From positions 19,533,350-19,597,349 of the forward strand of contig OY987271.1 in assembly GCA_963920665.1 (NCBI GenBank): a DNA stretch of 64,000 bases, in the 5' to 3' direction. This document shows positions 44,975 through 56,665 of the stretch, one piece after another. Positions within the stretch are counted from its first letter, which is position 1. The number at the start of each line of letters is the position of its first letter. This DNA comes from Straminergon stramineum. Taxonomy: Eukaryota; Streptophyta; Bryopsida; Hypnales; Calliergonaceae. Position numbers and translations under genes: made by a program. The notes under the pieces were generated by a model. The model made no database searches, was not told the origin of the DNA, and saw only the letters and a program-made list of their open reading frames with translations.

Positions 44975-47035
44975 AAAAGGTTTAGTCAAAAAGATACTTC
45001 CATATAAGTCTAACTTTGTTAACTATGTCTTTGTTAACAAATTTTGAGAAAAAAACATTTTCCACTCATTTCAAATGCTATAATATTGCAACCTATGTAG
45101 TCAAAGATTTTGAAAATTTTCCTCAATATTCTAAATTCTTAGCTCTATGTTTCCAATTTTTGGATTTCCAAAATATAAACTTGACATTGCACAAAAAATC
45201 ATCAAAGGAATGACTAGCTAGTGTATAGACAAATCACTTGACCTTCTTGTATTGAAGGGTGATATAGAGTAAGGTAGACACCTTTAGCTATTGGCTTTTG
45301 AAGTTGTGTATGAGTGTATGTAACAAGATATACTAATGAATTGTACAAATCTTCATTTTTGTTGAAAGAAAAAATTTCATCCAAGAGGGTTCAGAGTTTG
45401 TTGACCTTGTCTATAAAGGTAAAAGAAAACTTGAAGATCAAATTTCAAATGTTATAATCTTGCAATTCACACAATCAAATGGCTTCCACACATTCAACAT
45501 AATAGTCTACTACACTTTTGTATGGTTAGAATTCAAAAATATAATTTTCATTTTCATTGTTATCCAATACACTCAAAATTGGCCATTCCAACCAATTTCT
45601 CTTGAAAAACACCCTCCATCCTCCAGGGGTTATCATTGTCACTATGCGGAAGCCTAAGAGTGTCAGATGGATGACAAAGAAACCCTTTCTATCTATTTGA
45701 CAAAAGTATCAATGCTCATCCTCAAAAATTTTGTGTGAAAAGAAGAGGACTTGACCTCCAATGAGTGTGCTCTTAGTGTTTTTAAGCAAATGATTCACAT
45801 AGTACCCCAAAAGATGATTTCTATGATGACCAACCTGGCATTCCACGGTTTAAATTTCCCACCAATCCAACAATTACTTTCCACCAATTTCATCTATGGA
45901 GTAACAACTAAATGTATCTAGACAATTGGTCCATCAGGAAGTTTTTCTTTGCAAGTGAGTGAGGGGGATGCTCCAACTCCATGGTTTTTTTTTTTGTTTT
46001 TTTTTTCCTATTTTCCTTTGCAAGTGATGGAGATGAGTTCTGTCTTCTTATCCCAATTAGCATAACGTATTAGTAACTACCATAGCTCGTCATTCCAACT
46101 TGACCTAAGCTTAAGCTTATTATTAGTGAGTCCAGAGGTGCAGGAACCCGGCCATGAACTAACTTAAGTTGTGAGAATGTTTTGGCCCCTCCCTTGTTTT
46201 GAGGATGGGCTTGGATCATGCCATGGAAACCTCAGGTCTCTTATTTGCTGCTGCTCTGGGACAGCCCCTTAATTTTGGTTGCCTGCTCCCTAGCTGACTG
46301 TGAATACTACGACAACATTAATTGCTGCATGGACCGGAGAACCCATTTGGGGGTGGGGAATTAGGGATTCATTTGGCATGATGGGGAATTCTGCTCCCTC
46401 GGATTCTCAACATGCTATAAAGGGAGTCTGCTCTTACAGCCACCATTTCATTTAATAAGAGATGATTGCTCTGGGGGAAGCGAAACTCCTTGAAACGTAT
46501 TGCAGCAAATTTTTGTAGGAAGAAAAATGGAATTGGCATCAAACCCAAGTCATTTCATATTTTTTGGATCTTTGTGGAATTAGTTACGAAGTTTTGAAGA
46601 TGAAATACAATGGTTGCTAACTAAAAGTGATCACCTTATGAAAACGTACACTATTGGTACATTGAAGAAAACAAATGGGTTTGAATTTTGTAAGGGATAG
46701 TGATACTTACATATGCTTTGAGAGCCAAGTGAAATGAGATTTCTATTGTACATAGGAATTTTTTGTTTGGAGAAGAAAAGAACGATGTATCTCTAAGTCA
46801 TGATCACTTTTAGAGCATGGGTGCTTTTAAAGTAGACTTACCATAGTTATTTTCCTATTAGGTGATTTAGTAACAAGAGCATGTTCTAATCAAAGATTTG
46901 CACATGGTGTGCAACTAACCTATCAACCAAACAACCCTAGAAGAAGGTGGGCACATTCTAGACCGCCACTTTTTGCTACTATCCCTAGTTACTAATATTA
47001 AATTGGTCCAATTTTCATGTTTTTTTTAGTGGAGG
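44975..47035. other. Repeat remainder and AT-rich sequence; no recognised gene
   Basis: The part to about 45640 continues the dispersed repeat broken by the element at 44045. From about 45960 to 46450 composition is more mixed, but no motif was recognised in any frame. Confidence 0.4.
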
Positions 47036-47048
47036 AGGTTCCAACGCA

Positions 47049-47468
47049 ACGACACTAGCATGTGAGCCTAGAAATGCAAGCCTATAAGCCTTGAGCCTAG
47101 GTGTAAGTAGATATTCTACAACTATTGAAGGTGTTTATAACATATATACTTATAATCTAAGTACCCTATAACCATGTAAGGTGCTTGTAACATAGGTACC
47201 TATAATATAAATATACTATAACCATGTAAGGTGCTTATAATATAGGTACCTAAAACAGAGACACCTATAATATAATTAGGCACTTATTATATGAACATCC
47301 TATAACCATGAAAGGTGCTTATAACATAGGTACCTACAACATAGATGCCTATAATTATAAACATCCTATAACTATGAAAAGTACTTATAACATAGGTACC
47401 AATAACATAGGAGCCTAGGCTCTTAAGCTCATGGGCTCAAGATCCTAGACTCACATGCCAACAACCGT
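47049..47468. mobile_element. MITE with Mutator-like long target duplication, copy 2
   Basis: AGGTTCCAACGCA lies at both edges (47036-47048 and 47469-47481). The ends ACGACACTAGCATGTGAGCC and, on the complement, ACGGTTGTTGGCATGTGAGT are inverted. The interior holds about five units of 55-65 bp of the pattern CTATAACCATGTAAGGTGCT then TATAACATAGGTACC. Confidence 0.7.
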
Positions 47469-48299
47469 AGGTTCCAACGCACCAAATAATGTGATATGTG
47501 GGTACGATATACAAAAGTTATGAAGGGTCAAAGTTTTTTTTGGTCAAGATTCTGCATTTGTTTCTACAAGATAGGTACATAAGGTTAGATCACCCAATCC
47601 CAACCATGGACCTATGTCCAATTTGTAGGGTACACTATTTCCAACCAAGGCTAGAACAAATTTTCAACATAAGCTTGGAATGTGTGTGTTTATCTCCTTT
47701 TCAAGATTGGGACTCGTAAGGTCATGACATGTGTCCCAAGTAGTAGTAAGTAAGAAAATAGTAAGCAGAGAGCGGAAAAGTGGTTCTTGAATGATCAGAA
47801 TTGGAAGAATCTAGACATTGGCTATAAGTTCTCAGCACTTTTTGGCACACAAAATTCATAGAAATTTCAGTTTTGGGAATGAAATTACAAGAATTTGCAA
47901 TCCCCATACTTCCTATCATTATATACGTAAAAAAATTGCATTACTACATATTGTTCATGATCTATCGTAGAATTGCTTAAGTGATTGGCTATGGGTGTTT
48001 TGACCTTATTGATATTGGGGATTTGTCTAAAGTGGTGATGGCAATTTGGGGTGAATGGCATATTTTAGGGTGACTACCTTTTAGGCATCTTGTATTTGTG
48101 TTTTAATTTTAGAACAAACCCTAAGAACATCCTAGATCTTTTTTTCATTTATTACCCCAAGAAGGACATCAAGGATAATAAATGTTTGAGGGATGATTTT
48201 CTCTATTACTATAGAAACTTGGAATGCACCTATTATTTGAAAAATTGAACCAATGTTTATTGAGTACCTATCAACGAGGAAGAGTCCTTCTAGGGTTAA

Positions 48300-49175
48300 C
48301 CCCTAAAGGTTTAGGACAATATTTCACCCTAATACACTCCAAAACTACCATTTTTAAAGCAAAGAACAACAATAGAAAAAAATTGTTCTTTTGCATATCC
48401 AACTATATGTTCTTGCATTAGACTTGTATGAGAATGTATGGAAAATTTCAAAATTTTTAACCAACTACATTGGAAGAGACAAGTGTTCAAAGGAAAAATG
48501 ATAGTTTTATGCTCCTTACTATACAAGGTTATTAGACTCTAAATCCTCTTAACTTATAATATTTAAATTGCAAAGTTTGGAAATATAAATCTTTATAGTG
48601 GAGAATTGAGTTGAAAATCTATGATAAAAAAGAAATAAAAATTTGGATTTCATTATTTAAAAATTTTCAATGATAAGTTGATAGAAGATGGTTGAAAATT
48701 AATCATTAATATTTTTAAATGGAATTGAAATATGTCATTCTTAAAAATGAGATTGCTGAAGAAAGTAATCTATACCCCATAAAAAAATTGTTTTGAGAAT
48801 TGTCAAAATTGAATTAAAAAATAATTATCTAATATATTTCTTCGATAAAATGCCTTAATTGTTGGCAAAACTTCCACATCACTAATCCAAATGGAATGAA
48901 TTGAGGTTTTCCATATAAATATACTATATGAAAGGAAAAAATTATAAATTTTCTATTTTGATTCTTTTTTTGGTTGCCCATGCTTAAGCATTATGTGCTT
49001 CAGAGGTCAAAAGTTTTTCTCCCACACATGAATTGAAATTAACTTGTACTTCCAAAAAGCTAATACACTTCCTTACCTTTAATTAAAAATCAAAATTTTA
49101 CATCAAAATTCAACATCACAAATACATGCCTTAAATCTGAAAAAGTCCATTTATAGAATTTAAATCTTTAGGGGG
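48300..49175 (+). mobile_element. piggyBac-type non-autonomous element, diverged copy 5
   Basis: TTAA (48296-48299) precedes CCCCTAAAGGTTTAGG. The right end is CTTTAGGGGGTAAA. The first 60 bp still match copy 1 (ACACTCCAAAACTACCATTT); the rest is diverged. Confidence 0.6.
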
Positions 49176-49379
49176 TAAAAACCATATGAGATCCTTTAAG
49201 TTTGTATTTTTTGTTTTAAAATGAGTGCAAAGTTTACATTCAAGCTCAATTGGGTGCATCTACCTTAGCTAGTTTTACACATTGTTGATTATACATGGGT
49301 AAGATGGCTACATTTAATTGAAAAAGTAAGTATCTCACCCCTTCAAGAACATTTATCCACTAGGTGGATATTTAGAAAT

Positions 49380-49870
49380 TCAGGCATGTTTTATATGAAG
49401 ACAATTTTGGATGGATTTTTTTGAAATTTTATCACAAAGTGTGGACATGTCTACCCTTTAAGGGAATTAAAGCTTTTGCCAATCCGTTGCATGAAACCAA
49501 TGCTATGTTGTTCAATGTTTTTAGGGTAGTTTGGATAATTTTGGTTAGCTTATGCTGAATTCTTCTTCTAAATTTAAAATTTGTTGTGTGTGTAACTAGT
49601 ATGATACAATATGTAATTATAAATAAAAACTAAGTTTGACATAGAAATCTTACTATAATTGGAGTCAAAGTTTGTTGATGTTGGCAAGTAGCATAAAAAG
49701 ATTTTTTCCCCCAATTTTGTAATCTTTCAATCTACATAGTCAAAGTTTTTGAATTTTATCTACACAATGCATGGGTAAAGATATTTTGTATAGTGGAATT
49801 ACAAGTATATCCCAATTTTTCTCAATGCACAAGGAAGTAGAAAGTTTTGGCAATTTCTACCCAAAACATA
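49380..49870. repeat. Member of the old dispersed repeat family
   Basis: Resembles 43800-44040 plus 45330-45600, for example ATTTTTTTGAAATTTTATCACA against ATTTTTATGAAATTTTATCACA. Confidence 0.45.
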
Positions 49871-50896
49871 GTGCAATCCTTTGGATTATGGGTTAAATGA
49901 AAAATAGGGAGAAGGTGATCGTAACTATTCAAGGTGAATAACTCTCTTAACTAAAAATATTAATTATTGACTACAGATGTGATGAAGCTATTCAAATTAT
50001 TCCAATTTTTGCATGTTGTAGTAATAACACTACTTTGGGAATTATTCAAGTTTATGAAGCATACTAAAAGTTTTCAATATTTAAGATGAACTTGATGTAA
50101 TATCTTAAATATTCTCATACTTAAATAGTGAAGTTTGTACAATTTGTCTCAAATAATGAATTTGTTATCTAACTTTATCTAAAATCATTCAACTTTCACA
50201 GGTCTTCAACTACTTCTTAACCCCAAAGTGACATTTGATTTTTAGACCCATAGAGAAATCTAGAAAGCAGCCCTACAATTTCAATTATTGCCTGATCATC
50301 CAAGGGCTCGAAGGAAAATCCAACCATACAATTCTGAAATAATCTTCTTTATGCATAAGCAAAAGAATTTCCAACTGTCAATTCTTGTTTTCGAGGACTC
50401 TTTTTGAGTTGCTCGAAAGTGCTTCCAAGTCCAAAAATGCTGGGCTAAAACAGAAAAAAGTGCTTTCGAGGGCTATTCACAGTTGCTACACTTTGAATTT
50501 GGTTTCTTGGTAAACTACAGAAAGTTACACACTGACATACTCTCCCCTCTATGTTGAAAGAAGTACAAAACCTCTAAAATTCTATCCTACTTGATGGAGT
50601 TTTTGGAGCCATGTCAAAGTAGTGAATTCTAAGACATTCACTAGGGAAAATTAGCCAAAAATTAACTTTTGATTATCCCAAAGATCCAATCAATGGAATC
50701 CAAGCCTCCTTTGATGAACAACCCCAAAAAAAATGGAAACAATTGACCGAGGCAATGTTTGCCTCGAAGACATCGTCCGAGGTATGTGTGGGACAAACAA
50801 TAGAACTCGATGTTCAATTGGGTTGCTCCACTGTCGACCTACTACATGGCTAAGTCTATAGAGTAGTAGGTATGTGGGAACCAATTCATCACACGG
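49871..50896. other. No recognised gene; target site of the gypsy element
   Basis: AT-rich, without coding motifs. GAGGCAATGTTTGCCTC at about 50749 is a short palindrome. The last five bases, CACGG, are duplicated on the far side of the retrotransposon. Confidence 0.35.
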
Positions 50897-52020
50897 TGTC
50901 ACGACCCTCATCACAAGGCGTGCCCGTGCCACCTTGGTGAGCAAGGGGGACATTGGAGGTGACGCCCCAAGCCTTGCAAGAGATGAGGTGAGGGGGACTA
51001 GGAGTCCCGAGCGATCAGAGCGATGTAGCGCTCTGATCCGGACGAATTTGGGGGCGTGTGATATACGCTTGGAAAAGTCTTGAGAAGACGCTTCTAGCCG
51101 TCCAAAGAACGCGTGATTTGGACTTGCGAGTCAAAAGTTATGGGCGTTCAAAGTTGGGGGTGTCCCGGTCGCGCCGGGAGTGCCCTGGCCGCGCCGGGAG
51201 TGTCCCGAATCTTTGGAGGGCGATATCTTTGCGAGTACTTGTCCGAATGGAGCAAGTGAGTAGTCCATCGGCATCTACGCCTCGCGTAAATGTCGAAAAT
51301 GGGGTCGCATGTGCGATTTGGATACCAGAACGCAAAGTTATGTCGGGTGGAAGTTCGGGAGTCCCAAACTAGTGCGAATCGGGAGAAATGGGTGGTCTTC
51401 CAAGATGGGGTGCATCTTGGGGGTTCCCGGTGATCTCTAGTATGGGGGGGGGGCTGCCGAATCCCGCAGAGAGTACTATGAGGAGGGGTGGTCTCCCTCC
51501 TCACTCCCGGATGGTGCCATGGTGAGCCTAAGTGGCCCCGGGTGGTGAGGTTAGTGTTGGAGCCTCACCACCACTTGTGTGTTACCATGGAGTGCTTGTG
51601 CACTCCTTGATACCGGTTGGGTGGTGTCCCACTCTACACTAGGCCATGGTGTGAGTCCCGTTGGGTGAGTCCCGATTAGTGAGTCCCGAAATGAGTTGGG
51701 TTGGGCCTAGTGGGGAGTTGGGTCCCATTCAAGGGCGGTTAGCACCGGTGGGAGTAGTGCCTCACTGAGTGCTTGGACATCAATGGAAGTTCCGCCCCAT
51801 GTCATCAAATGACATGCTCGGTGTCTTGTGAGAGTTAAGTATTGGAAGGAAAGGATTGGGAGTCACGGAGGAATGGGGAACCCCGTGACTTGGGTTGGAA
51901 TCTAACATTGGGGGTGCGTGGCATGTGCAGTGTTAGGAGAGCGTGAACCTTAGTGGCACTAAGGTGCTAAGTGTTTGGAAAGTGAGCTTAAGGTGGTAAG
52001 TGTCACTAAGGGGCGCGATA
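50897..52020 (+). repeat. 5' LTR, 1124 bp
   Basis: Starts TGTCACGACCCTCATCAC and ends GGGGCGCGATA, where the 3' LTR has GGGGCGTGACA, so its terminal CA is lost. Compared with the 3' LTR it has an extra 20-bp unit (GTGCCCTGGCCGCGCCGGGA region, about 51179-51198), an inverted 26-bp palindrome (51013-51038) and a divergent block (51389-51453). The remainder is near-identical by eye. Confidence 0.95.
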
Positions 52021-52022
52021 CT

Positions 52023-52034
52023 TGGTATCAGAGC
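52023..52034 (+). promoter_or_regulatory. Primer binding site for tRNA-iMet
   Basis: TGGTATCAGAGC begins three bases after the 5' LTR and is the standard plant initiator-Met primer site for minus-strand synthesis. Confidence 0.95.
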
Positions 52035-52066
52035 AGGGCTACGTAGTGCGACGGAGTTTGGAAGGC

Positions 52067-53803
52067 ATGGCTAGAAAGGGTACCAAAGTTGGTGAAGTTG
52101 AGCCTTTTGAACAGGGTCGACAAACACGTAGTCAAGGTCAAGAGCATGGAGAAGCTTCAGAAACACAAGGTGAAAGGGTGCACTTTTCGGAGGAAGGAGT
52201 GAACCCCATAGCGAAGCAAGAAGGGCTAGCTATGAAACATAGTGGGAACCAAGAAGCTAGTGAAGACAATCGGGATACCGCCTCTAGTCCTTTGAGGGCA
52301 CCACGAAGTCGGAAAAGGAAGTCACGTGATGTGATGTTTGAGGAACTTGTCAAAACTCTTCGGGACATGCAAGGGGAAATTAGAGAGCTAAAAGAGAAGA
52401 GCTCAAGCTCTTCATCTCACAAGTTGTGCAAGACCAACATGCCCTCTTCTTTCACGGGGATGGGCAAGGCTCATAAGGTTAAGGACTTTCTTGTGGAGAT
52501 GGAGATGTACTTCGAAGCTCAACGTGCATTTGAAGAGGACAAGATCACTATTGCGGTGACTTTCTTGAAGGATCATGCCTTGACGTGGTGGACCCAATAC
52601 AAAGAGGAGAATGGGGAGGTGGTGGAGAACCTTGATTGGGCTAGTTTCAAGGAACTACTAGGTAACCGGTTCACACCGGAGTACCAAGACCTTCGTGATG
52701 GGATGGCATTAGTGCGGTTGAAGCAAACCGGCACTTTGAGGGGGTATGTGCGGGAGTTCAACGCACAACTAAGTGTACTCCCAAAGTTAGATGAATTGGC
52801 GAAGAAGATCATTTTCTTCAATGGACTCCAAAGTTGGGCGGAACGAGCATTGTTTCGAATGCCAAGGTTGCCAGAATCATGTGCTGAGTTATTGAAGCTT
52901 GCGGAGAGGATTGGAGACGATGAAGGTCCCAACAAGAGGTCCAAAGATGGGGCCTCAACACATGAATCTACCAAGGCACATTCGAAGCACCAACTAAGGA
53001 AATGTGTTTGGCAAAAGCGGAAGCATGGGCAAGATGGAGGACAACCAAGTGGGAATAAAGGGGGTTCTACTAAAGGAAAAGCGGAAGGTGACAACAAGCC
53101 AAAGGGGGATGGAAGTCAAATGACTTGCTTCAATTGTGGTGAGAAGGGCCACATGGCAAAGGGTTGCACCAAACCGCGGGTGAGTACTCAAAGCATGCGC
53201 ACCCACTTGACAAAACACTTGCTTCATGGGGGCTTTGTGGCTAAGGCAAGTAGAACCAAAATAAAACCAAGGTTGTTATTTCTCCTAGGGACCATTGGCC
53301 AACGTGATGTTTCATTTTTGTTGGATACAGGGGCAACCCACTCGTTTATAAGTCCAAGAGCGGTGGAGGAGTTGGGCTTGCAAAAGACTAAGGCAAGCAA
53401 GCCCATCAATGTGAGGTTTGCCAAGGGTAAGCTTCACCAAACAAGTCACATTGTGACGGATGTGGAGGTGAAGTGTGGAGAATTTTCTTTTGTGGAAGAC
53501 TTCACCGTATGTGACATGGATGGAGTGGACTTCATCCTAGGAAATACCTTTTTGGATACATATGAGGTAGACATACAGCGGCGACCAAAGATGAAGGTCG
53601 TCGCTAATGCGGATGGTAGGGAAATAGAGTTGGAAATAACTAGGACTCCTTCGTTATTGGGGAGTCGAATCCTACTAGCTAGTATTGAGGACCTAGAGGA
53701 AAATAGGTTTTTGATTGTGATGCGGGCGGACTCACATGGAGGAGTTAGCCATGGAGGTGCTAAGGGGAAGCAACCTCCAAAATGTGTTGGTGATGTAATC
53801 TGA
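52067..53803 (+). CDS. gag-PR: Gag and protease of the chromovirus
   Basis: The frame is open from the primer site, but the first ATG after it (52067) gives 578 residues starting MARKGTK. Order: a charged N-terminal region; a retrotransposon Gag domain at about 110-290, including FLKDHALTWWTQY and WASFKELLGNRF; a CCHC zinc knuckle CFNCGEKGHMAKGC at 354-367; and an aspartic protease with the active-site triplet at 420-422 (LLDTGATHSFIS). Gag packages the RNA and the protease processes the polyprotein. The frame stops at TGA (53801-53803) between protease and RT, and the same frame reopens directly afterwards. The stop is either an inactivating C-to-T change in a CGA codon or a recoding site. 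Confidence 0.9.
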   Translation: MARKGTKVGEVEPFEQGRQTRSQGQEHGEASETQGERVHFSEEGVNPIAKQEGLAMKHSGNQEASEDNRDTASSPLRAPRSRKRKSRDVMFEELVKTLRDMQGEIRELKEKSSSSSSHKLCKTNMPSSFTGMGKAHKVKDFLVEMEMYFEAQRAFEEDKITIAVTFLKDHALTWWTQYKEENGEVVENLDWASFKELLGNRFTPEYQDLRDGMALVRLKQTGTLRGYVREFNAQLSVLPKLDELAKKIIFFNGLQSWAERALFRMPRLPESCAELLKLAERIGDDEGPNKRSKDGASTHESTKAHSKHQLRKCVWQKRKHGQDGGQPSGNKGGSTKGKAEGDNKPKGDGSQMTCFNCGEKGHMAKGCTKPRVSTQSMRTHLTKHLLHGGFVAKASRTKIKPRLLFLLGTIGQRDVSFLLDTGATHSFISPRAVEELGLQKTKASKPINVRFAKGKLHQTSHIVTDVEVKCGEFSFVEDFTVCDMDGVDFILGNTFLDTYEVDIQRRPKMKVVANADGREIELEITRTPSLLGSRILLASIEDLEENRFLIVMRADSHGGVSHGGAKGKQPPKCVGDVI

Positions 53804-54382
53804 AAGTTTGTGGATGTACTTACTCAAGAGTTGCCCGATGAGCTACCGCCAAAGAGAGAAGTGGATCACAAGATCGAGGTGGTGCCAGGGTCGGAGCCAC
53901 CGTCCAAGGCACCATATAGATTGAACCAAAGGGAGTTGGAAGAGTTGAAGAAACAACTCAAGGAGCTTTTGGCAAAGGGGTATATTCGCCAAAGTAAATC
54001 ACCTTATGAAGCATCGGTCTTGTTTGTAGACAAGAAAGATGGGAAACTCCGCATGTGTGTGGATTACCAGGCTCTCAATAAGGTGACCATCAAGAACAAC
54101 TATCCTTTGCCTCGAATTGATGATCTCTTTGATCGGTTGGCGGGGGCTAAGTACTATAGCCGCATTGACTTGAAATCGGGTTACTACCAAATTCGCATTG
54201 CGGAGGGTGACATTGAGAAAACGGCTTGTAGGACAAGATATGGGTCCTATGAGTTTTTGGTCATGCCATTTGGATTGTGCAATGGACCTTCAACGTTTAC
54301 CACACTCATGAATATGATATTTCATGAGGAGCTTGATGAGTTTGTCATTGTATACATTGATGACATTTTGGTGTTTTCCTAG
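53804..54382 (+). pseudogene. pol: Reverse transcriptase, N-terminal part, ended by TAG
   Basis: Continues in the gag frame after the TGA. Typical Ty3/gypsy blocks follow: [68 protein letters not shown] and the catalytic YIDD (54353-54364). A TAG at 54380-54382 follows DDILVFS at a place where the family has Q or K, and the frame then continues. The segment would lack the thumb and all downstream enzymes if not read through. Confidence 0.9.
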
Positions 54383-56665
54383 ACGGCGGAGGAGCATGCT
54401 AGGCATCTTGAGGTGGTGCTTCAAAAACTAAGGGATAACAAGTTGTATGCAAATGGGGAGAAAAGTGAGTTTGGTTTGATGGAAATGGAGTTCTTGGGAC
54501 ACATTATGACGGGGTTGGGAATCAAGCCGGACAACAAAAAGGTAGAGGCAATTCAAAAGTGGAAAAGGCCTACAACCCAAAAGGGAGTTAGATCCTTTCT
54601 TGGGTTGGCCAATTATTATAGACGGTTCATTCGTGACTTTTCCAAAATTGCCAAGCCTATGTCCAACTTATTGAAGAAAAACCTTGCCATAGTGTGGACG
54701 GATGATTGTGAGAAATCATTTGAAGAACTCAAACAAAAGCTTTCTTCTCCACCAGTATTGAAGTTTCCCGAGTTTGAGAAACCTTTTGAGGTGCACACCA
54801 ATGCAAGCGACTTTGCCATTGGGGGAGTGCTCATGCAAGATGGGCGGCCTATTGCGTTTGAGAGCAAAAAGCTTGATGGAACTCAAACCAAGTGGCCAAC
54901 GCATGAGAAGGAAATGTTTGCCGTGGTGCATTGTTTGAAGACATGGCAACATTACCTTGGTCTTCATAAGACCAAGGTATACACCGATAATGTGTCTTTG
55001 AAGTACTTTGAGAACCAAGCTTGGGTGTCACCAAAGCAATTGAGGTGGTATGATACCTTGGCGTTTATGAATGTGGAGTTGATCCACAAGCCGGGGCATG
55101 AGAATGTAGTGCCGGATGCACTAAGTCGGAAGGAGGAGCATAGGCCAAGTACCACCCAAATTTTGCGCATGATGTATGCGGGTGAAGGAGACTTGGCTAG
55201 GAAGATAAGGGAGGCGTATATGAAGGACCCGGAAGCTCAAAAGTTTTTGAGTGACTTGCGAAGTGGTAAGAAAGTGAAAGGAATCCGGTTGCATGAAGGC
55301 TTGATCAAGTTCAAACAAACTAGGGTGTATGTTCCAAGTGGCAAGTTGAGGTTAACCGTGTTGAAAGAGGAACATGATAATCCCTTGGCCGGGCATAGGG
55401 GGGAGAAATCCACCATATGTTCGGTTAGCAAGAGGTTTTATTGGCCGGGGATGAAAGAAGACATTACCCATTATGTGAAGACTTGTGTCATTTGCCAAGG
55501 CAACCGGGCATCTTATCAAAAGCAAGCGGGATTGTTACGACCTTTGCCTATTCCAAGTGGGCCATGGGAATGTGTTTCCATGGACTTCATCACGAGCCTT
55601 CCGATGTCACGAGGGTATGATGTGATCTTTGTGGTGGTAGATCGCTTTAGCAAGTTGGCACTCATGGAGCCAACTCGGGGGACGGCGACCGCATTGGAGA
55701 CCGCGGTCTTGTTCCTCAACATGTGGTGGCGACATCACAGATTGCCAAGGGTGGTTGTTTCGGATAGAGACCCTAAGTTTACAAGTGCATTTTGGAGGCA
55801 CTTGTTTCGTAAGATGAAGACTAAACTTGCGTTTAGCACGGCATTTCATCCTCAAACCGATGGACAAACGGAGAGGGTGAATGGGGTTCTCAATCAATAC
55901 CTAAGGAATTACGTGAGTGCAGACCAAAGTGATTGGACGGAGTACTTGGTTTTGGCAGAGTTTAGTTACAACAAAGCTAAGCATGCGGCGACTGGGGAAT
56001 CACCGTTCAAAGTGGCCTATGGAGTGGAGCCACTTATGCCTACCGACTTAGCCTTGGAGCAAGCACAAGTGGAGCCGTTGCCAAACCAAGATGCGGAGGA
56101 CTTGATTGCCAAAAGGGAGCAAATGCTCAAAAAGACCAAGGTATGGTTAGCCAAAGCACAAAAGAGGTATGTGGACCAAGTGAACAAAGGGCGACGCCAT
56201 GTTGAGTATGAGGAGGGCAAAAAGGTTTGGTTGAATGTGAAGAACTTCACCTTACCGAAGGGCCTAACTCCCAAATTCATGGCAAAGTATGTGGGTCCAT
56301 TTGTCATTGAAAAGCGCTTGTTTGAAGATGTCTATAAGTTAACATTACCACCGGAGATCAAGGTGCATCCAACTTTTCATGTTTCATTGCTCAAGCCATA
56401 TTATGAAGATACCTTGAGGCCGGAGCGCAAGCAAGTGTTGCGGCCTCCACCGGAGTTGGTTGGTGACTACCTTGAGTATGAGGTGGAAGGGATCTTGAAA
56501 AGTAGAAACACCAAGAGGAAAGGTAAAGAGTACTTGGTGAAATGGCGAGGATATCATGAGAAGGAAGCAACTTGGGTAGAGGCCAAACATATGGTCAATG
56601 CCAAGGAGGTAGTGGACTTGTATGAAGCTCAAAGGCAAGGCAACAAACGAGGACGGATGCGTTGA
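54383..56665 (+). pseudogene. pol: RT end, RNase H, integrase and chromodomain
   Basis: Same frame as the preceding segments. The RT thumb (FLGHIMTGLGIKPDNKKVEA) is followed by RNase H, where the first catalytic position reads HTNAS (AAT at 54800) where Asp is expected; the later Glu (KEMFAVVHCL) and Asp (VYTDN) remain. Integrase has an HHCC zinc region (EEHDNPLAGHRG, CVICQ) and a complete D, D, 35, E triad: D at 55583, D at 55763, E at 55871. A C-terminal chromodomain (about 56477-56625, YLVKWRGYHEKEATWVE) follows, with the aromatic residues that read methyl-lysine partly conserved. Ends at TGA 56663-56665. Confidence 0.9.

Noticed and set aside
51058..51504. Open frames within the LTRs (both strands) as genes
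   Set aside because: They lie in LTR sequence and differ between the two LTRs through indels; no protein family.
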